From Thermophagus sp052400625 (GTDB taxonomy: Bacteria > Bacteroidota > Bacteroidia > Bacteroidales > Marinilabiliaceae), in the NCBI GenBank assembly GCA_052400625.1, contig JBQTGH010000006.1: a DNA stretch of 64,000 bases; one strand, 5' to 3'. Positions 8,029 to 17,317 of the stretch are shown one piece after another. The notes beneath the pieces were generated by a model, which saw only the letters and a program-made list of their open reading frames with translations, ran no database searches and had not been told where the DNA came from. Both the position numbers and the translations under genes were made by a program. How positions within the stretch are numbered: the stretch's first letter is position 1; every line of letters starts with the position of its first letter.

Positions 8029-9753
8029 ATGCGCAGGAAATATATTTTTCAGTCAATTGTCTTTCTTTTCCTTTCCATCTTTAATGTTTTTTCGCAAACA
8101 GATACGCTGCAATGGGAGTATTTATTTCCACTGAATAAAGCGGCTATTGTGAGTGGCAGTTTTGGGGAAATTCGAACCAATCATTTTCATTCAGGAGTAG
8201 ACCTTTCCACACGCGGTAAGATTGGTTGGCCTGTCCATGCTGTTGATTCGGGTTACGTGGCTCGGATATCAATATCTCCTTCAGGATTCGGAAAGGCTTT
8301 GTACATTGCGCACCCATCAGGCTATACATCGGTCTATGCTCATCTCAGCTCCTTTGAAAAGGATATAGATTCCCTGGTGACGGCCCTTCAATATCAACAA
8401 GAATCATTTTCCATAAACCACTATTTGGAACCCGGCGAGATAACAATCAATAGGGGTGAGGTCATTGCCTATACAGGGAACAGTGGGAGCTCAGGTGGTC
8501 CTCATTTGCATTTTGAAATCAGGGAAACTCGCCAACAGCGTCCCATCGATCCACTCATGTTTCCGAACCCGGTCAGGGATGATGTAAGACCTCACATATC
8601 TGGAATAAAATTATATCCTTTATCGGAAGATGCCCGAATAAACGGAAAGGCAAAAGCTCACTATTATCCAGTTGTTTTTTATGACGGCGCATTTCATTTG
8701 AAGCATCAACCTCGAATTACTGCGTCGGGAAAGATCGGAATTGGAATTGAGGTTATAGATTATTATAACGGTTCGTGGAGAAAATGTGGCGTACACAATA
8801 TCGAATTGAACGTCAATGACCGAAAGGTGTATTCTTACCAAATAGACGGTTTCTTGTATGATAATACGCGTTATTTGAACAGCCATATTGACTATGCGGA
8901 AAAGGTTAAAACAGGTCGGGTCATTCAAAAAAGTTTTGTTGATCCGTTAAATTTTAATGATGTGTATCAAACCGATGAATCTCGGGGTGAGATAGAGATG
9001 AAGGCCGGATCGACCTATAATTTTAGCTACATTGTTAAAGATGTTTCAGGGAATATGTCCCCATTAAGATTTGAGGTCGTAGGTGTTGACGTTTTGTCCG
9101 CCCCCAAAACCTTGGGAGAAGACAGTTTAATCTTTGTGGATGCCTCAAAGCCTTTTGATTATGAAGAAAAGAATCATCGGGTCAGGTTTGATCAGGAGAG
9201 TTTTTATCGGAATTTCCGCGGTGATATTTACGTCAGGGAATCCATGATTTCTCTTTCCGGAACGGTCTTTTCCGTTTTTGATAAAACCATTCCTGTTCAT
9301 AAAACGTTTGAAATAAGGATTCCGATCGATCCTCATGTGGATAAAAAGGGGCTTTGTGGAGCAAAAATAGGTTCGAATCTAAAGGTCCAATACGCAGGCG
9401 GAAGCATTGAAGGTACACATTTTGTAATAAAAACCCGGGAATGTGGGGAATACTTGATTTTTCGGGATACCATACCACCCAAGATGACATTGAAAAATCC
9501 CCCTTCGCAGATGAATTACGCTGGTCGCAAAAAAATAGTTTTGAACGTTAAAGATGACTTTTCAGGAATAAGTACTTATAAAGCAACCATTGATGGCAAC
9601 TGGAGTCTTTTTGAATATGATCCCAAAAAAAGTCAATTAATTGGTTATTTTAAAAAAGTTCCGTTTCTTGAAAACGGCATGCACACCTTGGTGGTCGAGG
9701 CCGTTGATGGAGAGGGTAACAAGGGAAAATTAGAAATTAATTTCAGGTACTGA
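8029..9753 (+). CDS. Exported M23-family metallopeptidase (LytM-like)
   Basis: 574 residues from ATG 8029; the same frame runs back to 7963, but only the later start puts the signal peptide (M-R-R-K, then a Phe/Leu-rich core ending in F-S-Q) at the N-terminus. The LytM-type zinc peptidase domain follows at once: H54-x-G-V-D58, Y-A-H104-L, and H158-L-H160-F-E. All usual zinc ligands are present, so it is probably an active peptidoglycan endopeptidase. Residues from about 180 on are beta-rich and Ig-like, as in Bacteroidota relatives with long C-terminal extensions. First gene of an apparent operon; the TPR gene starts 13 bases downstream. Confidence 0.9.
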   Translation: MRRKYIFQSIVFLFLSIFNVFSQTDTLQWEYLFPLNKAAIVSGSFGEIRTNHFHSGVDLSTRGKIGWPVHAVDSGYVARISISPSGFGKALYIAHPSGYTSVYAHLSSFEKDIDSLVTALQYQQESFSINHYLEPGEITINRGEVIAYTGNSGSSGGPHLHFEIRETRQQRPIDPLMFPNPVRDDVRPHISGIKLYPLSEDARINGKAKAHYYPVVFYDGAFHLKHQPRITASGKIGIGIEVIDYYNGSWRKCGVHNIELNVNDRKVYSYQIDGFLYDNTRYLNSHIDYAEKVKTGRVIQKSFVDPLNFNDVYQTDESRGEIEMKAGSTYNFSYIVKDVSGNMSPLRFEVVGVDVLSAPKTLGEDSLIFVDASKPFDYEEKNHRVRFDQESFYRNFRGDIYVRESMISLSGTVFSVFDKTIPVHKTFEIRIPIDPHVDKKGLCGAKIGSNLKVQYAGGSIEGTHFVIKTRECGEYLIFRDTIPPKMTLKNPPSQMNYAGRKKIVLNVKDDFSGISTYKATIDGNWSLFEYDPKKSQLIGYFKKVPFLENGMHTLVVEAVDGEGNKGKLEINFRY

Positions 9754-9766
9754 TCAGATCCGATAT

Positions 9767-11893
9767 ATGCAAAAAACAATTTTCATTATTACATTATTGT
9801 TGATGGTAGTGACAGGCAGTGTCCGTTCACAGATCGATACCGATCGGATGACCATCATCGGTCGGAATGCCTTATATTTTGAGGATTATATTCTTGCCAT
9901 TCAATATTTTAATCAGGTCATTAAAGCCAAACCCTATTTGGCTGAGCCCTATTTTTATCGAGCCTTGGGGAAATATTATCTGGAAGATTACAATGGTGCG
10001 TTGATGGATTGTGATAATGCTTTAAAAAGAAATCCTTACCTCATTGATGCCTACAGTTTACGAGGAATATTATATCAGAAAATGAAACAACCCGAGGCTT
10101 CCATCAAGGATTTTAAAAGAGGACTGGAAGTAGATCCTTTGAATATTAATTTGATGATCAATCTGGGGATCGCCTACATTCAAACCGAGCAGTTTGATAA
10201 AGCCATAGAAACTTATTCTGATGTATTAAAACAGTCTCCAAATTTGTTAAGGGCTTATTTGAATCGTGGACTCGCCAAATTTTCTGCACAAGACACAGCA
10301 GGTGCTTTGGCAGATTTTTCCAAAGCCATCGAAACCAACCCATATATACCCGATGGGTATGTTAACCGATCAATGATAGAATATTATCGTGGTGATTTCG
10401 ACGCGGCACTGGCAGATATTGGGGAAGCCATAAAGCTAAGGCCCGATGAAGCCTCTTTTTATATGAACCGTGCAATAATTCGTTACCAAATAGATGATTT
10501 GAGAGGTACGATGGAAGATTTCGATAAGTTTGTTGAAATGGAACCACGCAACGCTATTGGATACAACAATCGAGGGATTCTTCGAGCCGAAATAGGGGAT
10601 TTGGACGGAGCAATAGAAGATTTTTCCAGAGTTTTGGCGCTTCGTGAGGATGATCTTCCGACGCTATATTATCGAGGAATGCTATACAAAGAGAAAGGGG
10701 AATTTAGAAATGCATTATCTGATTTTAATGTGGTTGCAGATGCCTATCCCGATTTTGCGCCGGTTTATTATAACCGAGCAGAGGTGAAACAAGCTTTGGG
10801 GCAGGCGGAGGCTGCTCAACTGGACTATAACACGGCCATGAAAATAGAGATGGACCGCAGGGGAAAAATAGGACAATCCACTTCCGGTCCGTTAACTGCA
10901 GCCAACCAAAAGGAGGCTGACCAAAAAGGAAAAAGTTCCAAACGCAAGGAGACTAAAAAGGAGGGCGACAAAAATATTCGCAATTACAATAAAATTGCAG
11001 TACTTGAAGATTTTGGAACCGATCAGCCGGAACAACTTACCCCCAGTACTTTGCGCGGAAGAATACAAAACCGGAATATAATTGTTGATTTGCAAGCACC
11101 TTATGGCATTACGTTTTTCCCAGGCGACACATTGGTACATCGGGTGCGCTATTTCGAAAAGGATGTGGAAAAGCTTGAAAATTCGCTCCTCTTTTCGCGC
11201 CCCCTTGAAATTTCTAATGCCACAAGGGAACCTGACCGGAATACTTCTGCCGAAATATTTAAAACCATAGCATTATTGGACAAAAAGATTGATTCCGCGA
11301 CGGCTGAAAATAGAGTAGTGAATTTATTGATGGAACGCGGTCTGCTTTATATGGATGTTTTGAATCTTAATAATGCGATAGACAATTTTAATCAGGTTAT
11401 AGAACTTCAACCCGATTACTATTTGGCCTATTTTGCAAGGGCTTATACACGCTATAAGATGGAGCAGACCCTTAAGGAAATTAACAGTCAAAAAGTTTCG
11501 GCCGATCCGTCACTCTTGATAGCAGAAAAGGACAATGAAGAAGAATTAAGTCGGCAAACCTTGATGAGCTATAATAGGATTATCGAAGATTTGCAGAAAG
11601 TGATAGATCGAGAACCCAAATTTGAGTTTGCTTGGTTTAATTTGGGATATATGAACAGTATTCTTCGAAACTTTGAAGAGGCTGATCGATACTTTAGTAG
11701 AGCCATTGATGAAAATGAAGAATTTGCGGAAGCGTATTTTAATAGGGGATTAATCAGGATTTTTCTTGGCAACAAATCAGAAGGCACACTGGATTTAAGC
11801 AAAGCCGGAGAACTGGGTGTTTATGAAGCATACAGTGTAATAAAACGATATGGATCCTTTGAGATTGATACGGAAACAGAAGAAGTACAATGA
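9767..11893 (+). CDS. Exported TPR-repeat protein
   Basis: 708 residues. A signal peptide (about 1-21, ending V-R-S-Q) is followed by a long run of tetratricopeptide repeats (about 25-360) with regular A-x-x-x-x-x-x-A and D-x-x-x-A-L/I-x-D-x patterns. A Lys/Glu/Ser-rich linker (about 375-405) and a beta-rich segment follow. A second TPR block spans about 505-690. Such proteins are protein-protein scaffolds; in the periplasm of Bacteroidota they are often tied to envelope assembly, but no partner can be named. The last codons overlap the helicase start by 4 bases, indicating translational coupling. Confidence 0.85.
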   Translation: MQKTIFIITLLLMVVTGSVRSQIDTDRMTIIGRNALYFEDYILAIQYFNQVIKAKPYLAEPYFYRALGKYYLEDYNGALMDCDNALKRNPYLIDAYSLRGILYQKMKQPEASIKDFKRGLEVDPLNINLMINLGIAYIQTEQFDKAIETYSDVLKQSPNLLRAYLNRGLAKFSAQDTAGALADFSKAIETNPYIPDGYVNRSMIEYYRGDFDAALADIGEAIKLRPDEASFYMNRAIIRYQIDDLRGTMEDFDKFVEMEPRNAIGYNNRGILRAEIGDLDGAIEDFSRVLALREDDLPTLYYRGMLYKEKGEFRNALSDFNVVADAYPDFAPVYYNRAEVKQALGQAEAAQLDYNTAMKIEMDRRGKIGQSTSGPLTAANQKEADQKGKSSKRKETKKEGDKNIRNYNKIAVLEDFGTDQPEQLTPSTLRGRIQNRNIIVDLQAPYGITFFPGDTLVHRVRYFEKDVEKLENSLLFSRPLEISNATREPDRNTSAEIFKTIALLDKKIDSATAENRVVNLLMERGLLYMDVLNLNNAIDNFNQVIELQPDYYLAYFARAYTRYKMEQTLKEINSQKVSADPSLLIAEKDNEEELSRQTLMSYNRIIEDLQKVIDREPKFEFAWFNLGYMNSILRNFEEADRYFSRAIDENEEFAEAYFNRGLIRIFLGNKSEGTLDLSKAGELGVYEAYSVIKRYGSFEIDTETEEVQ

Positions 11894-13893
11894 TGGAGTT
11901 ACCAGGAAATATAGATCTGGATAATAGGGAATTTCAGAATGCCCTACAATTGATACAATATACCAATACGTCAGTATTTCTTACCGGTAGAGCAGGGACG
12001 GGGAAATCCACTTTCCTGCGTTATATCAGTGAAAATACCCATAAAAAGTTTATCGTAGTGGCACCTACAGGAATAGCAGCTATTAATGCCGGCGGGGTAA
12101 CGATGCATTCTTTTTTTAAGATTCCTTTCCGGCCCATTCTGCATGACGATCCTGATTTGTCCACCAAAGATGGTCGTATATATGATTTCCTTAAATATAA
12201 TAAAGAGAAGATCAAATTAATTAAGGAAACTGAGCTGCTCATTATTGATGAAGTATCAATGGTGAGAGCCGACATTTTGGATTTTATCGATCAGGTGCTT
12301 CGTGTTTATACCAAAAGTAAGTTGCCTTTCGGAGGAAAACAGATATTGATGGTGGGGGATGCCTTCCAGTTGGAACCAGTCGTTAAATCCGATGATTGGA
12401 AAATCCTGAGTCGTTTTTATCATTCGCCATTTTTCTTTTCCGCCAGAGTTTTTACCCGCATTTCACTGGTTCAGATTGAACTGAAAAAAGTGTATCGCCA
12501 AAAGGATACTGCTTTTTTGAGTATGCTGGATAAAATCAGGGTAAATGCGGCTACATCCAATGATTTGTCACTCATTAATAAGCAACTGGATAGAAAATTT
12601 GAACCACCGGCCGATGAAATGTTTATTACTCTTGCACCTCGAAGAGATACGGTCGATTATATCAATGACAAAAAGCTAAATGAGCTGCCCGGAGATTCGG
12701 TAACTCTGGAAGGGGAAATAAGTGGTGAGTTTCAGGAATCAGCGTTACCTACGTTGAAAGAACTTGTCTTGAAAGAGAATGCGCAGGTCATGTTTGTGAA
12801 AAATGATCCGCAACATCGGTGGTACAATGGCTCGTTGGGACTGGTTGATGAAATTACTGATGACGGAATATTCGTTCGTACAGAAGACGATCAGAGACAT
12901 TTGGTAACCAGAGAGAAATGGCTGAATGTCCGTTATCGTTACGATGAAAAAAACAACCGGATCATTGAGGAGGAAATAGGGTCATTTACTCAATTTCCGC
13001 TGCGGCTGGCATGGGCAATAACGGTACATAAAAGTCAGGGGCTGACTTTTGAAAAGGTCGTTATCGATTTTAGCGGTGGAGCCTTCGCTGGTGGTCAGCT
13101 TTATGTGGCATTAAGTAGATGTCGTTCCTTGCAGGGGATTGTCTTGAAAACACCGGTCTCTTTGCGTGATATAATTGTTAATCCTCAGGTCAAAAAATTT
13201 GCCCGGACGGCCAATGATCAGCGACTTATTAGGGAAGAGCTGGAGAAAGCCAAGGCCGACATCTCTTACATCTCTGCATTGAAAAGCTTTCGACAAGGTA
13301 ATTGGTTGGAAGCTGCACAGCATTTAGGAAAAGCCGTAGGTTATAGAAAAGATGATCTTCTCAGACCCGAAATTCAGCGTTTTATGGCATGGCAAATGAC
13401 CTTTGTGGATCAAATGAAAGCAAAGATTGAGGACCTGGAAGAGGAACTGATACGGCAGCAAAAGAATGTGGAAGAATTTGCTAGGGAGTACTTTTTGATG
13501 GCGAACGAATGTGAAGTGAAGTTTAAAGATCAAAGAAGTGCTCTTGCCAATCTCAACAAGGCGCTAAGTCTCAATCCTAAATTTATTGATGCATTATTAC
13601 GGCGAGGAAATCTTTTAGCAAAAACCGGAGATCTGGAAAGTGCAGAAAAAGATTTTTCCGCAGTACTAAAAATTAAACAACGCCATTTTGAAGCGCTTTA
13701 TGGGCGTGGAAAGGTACGTATTCAGTTGCGTCAATTATCCGAAGCTTATCAAGACTTATTGGAGGCTTCCAATTTGCAACAGTCCCATCCGGGCATTTAT
13801 AAAAAACTGGGCGATGTATGTGCCCGACTGGGGGAAATGGACAAAGCACAAACTTATTGGAATATTGCAGAAAGTCTTGAAGATGATGATTAA
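11890..13893 (+). CDS. PIF1-like superfamily 1B helicase with C-terminal TPRs
   Basis: 667 residues. Helicase motifs in order: Walker A G-R-A-G-T-G-K-S-T (33-41), A-P-T-G-I-A-A-I-N-A-G-G (59-70), Walker B L-I-I-D-E-V-S-M (117-124), G-D-A-F-Q-L-E-P, and near residue 380 T-V-H-K-S-Q-G-L-T-F with the following Y-V-A-L-S-R-C. This is the PIF1/RecD2-like set, so an ATP-dependent 5'-3' DNA helicase is expected. From about 460 a coiled-coil stretch (560-590 region rich in E/Q/K) leads into TPR units to the end. The start overlaps the previous gene (ATGATG). Its stop overlaps that of the convergent TRIC-like gene by 4 bases. Confidence 0.87.
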   Translation: MMELPGNIDLDNREFQNALQLIQYTNTSVFLTGRAGTGKSTFLRYISENTHKKFIVVAPTGIAAINAGGVTMHSFFKIPFRPILHDDPDLSTKDGRIYDFLKYNKEKIKLIKETELLIIDEVSMVRADILDFIDQVLRVYTKSKLPFGGKQILMVGDAFQLEPVVKSDDWKILSRFYHSPFFFSARVFTRISLVQIELKKVYRQKDTAFLSMLDKIRVNAATSNDLSLINKQLDRKFEPPADEMFITLAPRRDTVDYINDKKLNELPGDSVTLEGEISGEFQESALPTLKELVLKENAQVMFVKNDPQHRWYNGSLGLVDEITDDGIFVRTEDDQRHLVTREKWLNVRYRYDEKNNRIIEEEIGSFTQFPLRLAWAITVHKSQGLTFEKVVIDFSGGAFAGGQLYVALSRCRSLQGIVLKTPVSLRDIIVNPQVKKFARTANDQRLIREELEKAKADISYISALKSFRQGNWLEAAQHLGKAVGYRKDDLLRPEIQRFMAWQMTFVDQMKAKIEDLEEELIRQQKNVEEFAREYFLMANECEVKFKDQRSALANLNKALSLNPKFIDALLRRGNLLAKTGDLESAEKDFSAVLKIKQRHFEALYGRGKVRIQLRQLSEAYQDLLEASNLQQSHPGIYKKLGDVCARLGEMDKAQTYWNIAESLEDDD

Positions 13894-14504
13894 TGTTCCG
13901 GGTGTTTAAACACCGGCAAGGATATATTAAATCGAATAGAAAGAAGGCGAATAGTGATAATAATTCCTACCGTCAGTACTTCGTTGATGGTTTGTGGCAG
14001 TTCTAACCACCGAAATCCCAAATAGCAAATGGCACCTGTAATGCAGGCTGTAGCATAAATTTCTTTGTGAAAGATTAATGGAACCTCATTGGTGAGAGTA
14101 TCTCGCACAACACCACCAACCACTGCAGATGTCATCCCCATTATTACTGCAACAGCTGGATTAACGCCCAGATTCAAGGCTTTTTCGAGGCCTATTATTG
14201 TAAAAATACCGATTCCTATAGTATCAAAAAGAAATAGAGTGGTGCGTAAGCGGACAACCCATTTTTTAAATAAAAAGGTGATGATAAAACCAATGGCGAT
14301 AGCCGTGATGTATTCATATCCTTGCAGCCAAGTAACTGGTGTTACCCCTAAAAGCAGATCTCTGGTGGTTCCACCACCGATGGCGGTTACAACACCGATG
14401 AACAATGCTCCAAATAAATCCAGCTTTTTACTGCCGGCAGTTAAGACTCCACTGATGGCAAATACCATCGTTCCGATATAATCAAGCCAAATAATTATAT
14501 TCAT
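13890..14504 (-). CDS. TRIC-like (UPF0126/YicG) membrane channel protein
   Basis: 204 residues, the usual size. About seven hydrophobic helices are visible, arranged as two similar halves, each with a glycine-rich G-G-G-x-x-R-D-L/T segment (G-G-G-T-T-R-D-L near 44-51 and G-G-V-V-R-D-T near 130-136). This duplicated motif is the hallmark of bacterial homologues of trimeric intracellular cation (TRIC) channels, which conduct K+ or Na+ across the inner membrane. It is transcribed away from the oad region and converges on the helicase gene. The leader carries copy A of the dispersed element described below, ending at the start codon. Confidence 0.88.
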   Translation of the reverse strand: MNIIIWLDYIGTMVFAISGVLTAGSKKLDLFGALFIGVVTAIGGGTTRDLLLGVTPVTWLQGYEYITAIAIGFIITFLFKKWVVRLRTTLFLFDTIGIGIFTIIGLEKALNLGVNPAVAVIMGMTSAVVGGVVRDTLTNEVPLIFHKEIYATACITGAICYLGFRWLELPQTINEVLTVGIIITIRLLSIRFNISLPVFKHPEH

Positions 14505-14607
14505 TAGAATAGAAATATTTAAATTCTTGGTCGAATTGAATTTGCATGACTGAGGGTTTAGACCTACTCATTTGTGACAATCCCACATTGGTCATGCTCG
14601 TTTCATT
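14505..14607 (-). repeat. Dispersed leader element, copy A (upstream of TRIC-like gene)
   Basis: Read on the minus strand: ATGAAACGAGCATG (14593-14606), then a hairpin CAAT-GTGGG-ATTG, a linker, CATGC (14544-14548), an ATTC-rich 3' arm, and a tail with GACCAA and TCTAATG whose ATG is the start codon of the TRIC-like gene. The 5' half is nearly identical to copies B-D; the 3' arm is the most degenerate of the set and pairs poorly outside GCATG/CATGC. Confidence 0.7.
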
Positions 14608-15280
14608 TGCAAATAATTAATCTGGTTAACTTTTTTTATTTATTTCTCTTTCTGCATTAAATCAAAACGGCTCACTATTCTTAGTTCTGCCTGTTTTTTT
14701 GAAAGCCGCAAAAGTAAATTTTTCTTTTGAAAAACAATCTTGGTAGAGTCAAAAAATATGGCTAAAGAAGATTGCGTGTTTCTTGAATTTTGAAGCGATG
14801 GAATCTATTCATTCAAGGTGAAGACAGTTTAAGATTATTGCTGTGTTTTTGCCATGTAATGAATTTTATTCGTTTTTATTTCAAGCAGAGAACCCAAAAT
14901 TAAATGATCGTTAAAATTCCAAATTGTAACCTGTTTTTTCAAAACAGTAGGTGTTTGCTGCTCAACACCTGATTAAAGAATAAAAAAACACTTCATCAAA
15001 CATCTTCAAGCCTCTGAGTTGCCTGTATAATATCATTTTTGTTGTTAGAATGGGCATGCTGTTTTAGGCCTAGCAAGGCAAAAAGGAGCTAACTGTTATT
15101 AAAGACCAGAAAACAAAAGAGATGATTTTGAGAACAATCTTTTATAAATTTGATTAACTTTCGAAGTTTATGGGCAGTAAAATGACAAAATTATTTGTCA
15201 AGAGATACTCAGAGGGCTATGTTTAAATAAGTTCCTGTAATTCAGGAAGCTTCCTATTTTGTTATTAAAAAATTAAACGT
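14608..15280. other. Intergenic region, no gene seen
   Basis: About 670 AT-rich bases between divergent genes. No coding frame, RNA gene or clear terminator is visible. A TATTTTG sequence at 15256-15262, just before the URO-D gene, is a weak -7 candidate. Confidence 0.4.
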
Positions 15281-16342
15281 ATGAACCATAAAGAAAGAGT
15301 ATTAGCCGCGCTAAGCCATGAAGAACCGGATCGGGTGCCGGTATTTTATTGGGCAGTTCCTGAATTCACTGAAAAAATGATATCCCAGATGGGGTTTTCG
15401 GACATGGATGAATTGCTTGATTATCTGGATATAGATTTTAGGTGGGTGGAACCGGATTATATTGGGCCTCAGTTAATTAATCGGGAGATAGGTGTGAAAA
15501 AAGATATCTGGGGTGTGGATTATAAGCTTGTGGGACATGGTGATTTACGTTACTGGGAAGTCGTAAAATTTCCTTTACAGGGCATAACCGATCCTGCATA
15601 TTTGGAGGATTACCCTTGGCCCACAACAGATTTGTTTGATTTTTCAACGTTGTCCGACCAGTGCGAAAAATATAAAAATTACGCGGTTATGACAGCTCCG
15701 GGGTATTCCTCGCCGGGACTGTTTCGCATTATCCAAAGATTGGTAGGACGGGACTCTTTTTTGGAGGTAATGATGTATAACCCCAGGTTTTTTAGTGTGT
15801 TGGTTGAAAAAGTAACCCGATTTTACGAAGCCTTCATTCACGACTTTTTTGAAGTAGCTAAAGACAGAGTAGATCTAATAAGAGTCGCTGATGATTTTGG
15901 TGCTGAAGGAGGATTAATTATTAGTAATGATACCTGGAACCAATACTGCAAGCCGGCAATTGAAAAGTTTATTTCCATTCCCAACGATCTGGGCGTTAAA
16001 TTTTATATGCACAGTTGCGGTGGTGTACGAAAATTGATTCCTGAGTTTATTGCTCTTGGTGCCGACGTATTAGATCCCATTCAAACCAGAGCAGCTGGAA
16101 TGGCACCGGATGGTTTGAAAAAAGACTTTGGTCAGATGATCTCTTTTTCGGGTGGGCTGGATGAAGAATTGCTTTTGCGAAAAGGTACGCCTCATCGCAT
16201 AAAAGAGGGGGTTAAAGAATTACTCAATATTATGGCACCGGGAGGTGGATTTATCTTGGGGCCATCACATAAGCTTAAAGTTGAAACACCCGTGGAAAAT
16301 GTAATAGCCATGTACGAGGCTGTTAAGGAATATGGACGATGA
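15281..16342 (+). CDS. Uroporphyrinogen decarboxylase (URO-D) family protein
   Basis: 353 residues covering one URO-D fold. The N-terminus M-N-H-K-E-R-V-L-A-A-L-S-H-E-E-P-D-R-V-P is the family opening; further marks are D-D-F-G-A-E-G-G, the Y-M-H-S-C-G-G stretch near 245, D-x-I-Q-T-R-A-A-G-M, and F-S-G-G-L-D-E. The H-x-C-G motif is typical of the methylcobamide:coenzyme M/corrinoid methyltransferase branch, where His and Cys bind zinc, rather than of HemE. It is therefore more likely a methyltransferase of unknown substrate than a haem enzyme; no corrinoid protein gene is adjacent. It appears to be transcribed alone. Confidence 0.85.
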   Translation: MNHKERVLAALSHEEPDRVPVFYWAVPEFTEKMISQMGFSDMDELLDYLDIDFRWVEPDYIGPQLINREIGVKKDIWGVDYKLVGHGDLRYWEVVKFPLQGITDPAYLEDYPWPTTDLFDFSTLSDQCEKYKNYAVMTAPGYSSPGLFRIIQRLVGRDSFLEVMMYNPRFFSVLVEKVTRFYEAFIHDFFEVAKDRVDLIRVADDFGAEGGLIISNDTWNQYCKPAIEKFISIPNDLGVKFYMHSCGGVRKLIPEFIALGADVLDPIQTRAAGMAPDGLKKDFGQMISFSGGLDEELLLRKGTPHRIKEGVKELLNIMAPGGGFILGPSHKLKVETPVENVIAMYEAVKEYGR

Positions 16343-17041
16343 GTTTGAATTCTTCTTTAAAAAGAATCGTTATCTCGTCGGTTAAAATTTCTTCTGTCAA
16401 TATGGATAATTAAATTTACTTTCTTTCAAATAATACATTTCAAATCAACTCTATTTAATAAGGTCCATCTTTGAGGGTTCTTATGGGCTAAATTATATTG
16501 CTAATTGTAAAACAGAATCCCTATTGGGGAGATTCAAGTAGCTCTAATTTTAAGCCTTTTGGCAACATTGGTTTCAATAAACAGATCCTTCAATTTTGGC
16601 CAAGATGCATGTTTTAATATTAGCATTAAAGTTTCTTTTTATCTTACAAAAAAACAACTAAAAATGTAAGGGTCGCCGTCTGTTTCCCAGATAAAAAAGT
16701 ACGGCTATCAACGTTATAAAGATCCTACCTTGTTTTTGGGGGATAAAGGGCAGCAAATGCTTTTTTTATGAATTTTTGTTTAACCTTGATTGATGATTTT
16801 TAATTAAAAAAATGTTAATCCTTTCAATTCAAAATGGAATAGAGAAAAAAAGCTTTAAATGTTTTGGTTTTTTAAGGAAATTCTATTGTTCAGAAAATTA
16901 ATTTATTAGAAAGGATAACCAGTAAATTTAATGGAATGTTCTCATTGTAGTCTTTATAAATAAATATAAAATCTACTATTATTGCAACATTTTTGATAAA
17001 AATAAAACAATCAAGTTTTAATTTGAAAACGAAATTGTAAT
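16343..17041. other. Intergenic region upstream of oadGAB
   Basis: About 700 bases at very low GC. A short ATTCTT/AAGAAT inverted repeat just after the URO-D stop (about 16352-16370) may be a weak terminator. No other gene or RNA is recognised; the oad promoter must lie in the right part. Confidence 0.4.
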
Positions 17042-17302
17042 ATGGAAGCATATTTCGAAGAGGCATGGATACTTTTGGGGGTAGGAATGTTAACGGTTTT
17101 TGCCGTTCTGTTTTTAGTTGTTTTGGTTGGTAATTCGATAATCCTTTTTGTAAATCGTTTTTTCCCGGGAGATGAGAAGGAAAACCGAAAAAACATAAAT
17201 AAAAGCGGAATGAGTTCCTCTCAATTAGCGGCCATAGTAGCAACTGTTAGCCATGTAACAGGTGGCCGGGGAACAATTGTTGATATCAGAAAAAAACAAT
17301 AA
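17042..17302 (+). CDS. oadG: Na+-pumping oxaloacetate decarboxylase gamma chain
   Basis: 86 residues. One transmembrane helix at about 10-37 starts after E-E-A-W-I-L-L-G-V-G-M, the usual OadG opening with G-x-G-M-x-x-V. A charged stretch and a hydrophobic-polar C-terminus follow. OadG anchors and assembles the OadA-OadB complex and binds zinc in characterised systems; here the tail lacks an obvious His cluster. oadA starts 15 bases downstream. Identification rests on the motif and the gene order G-A-B. Confidence 0.85.
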   Translation: MEAYFEEAWILLGVGMLTVFAVLFLVVLVGNSIILFVNRFFPGDEKENRKNINKSGMSSSQLAAIVATVSHVTGGRGTIVDIRKKQ

Positions 17303-17317
17303 AATTAAGATAGAGAT

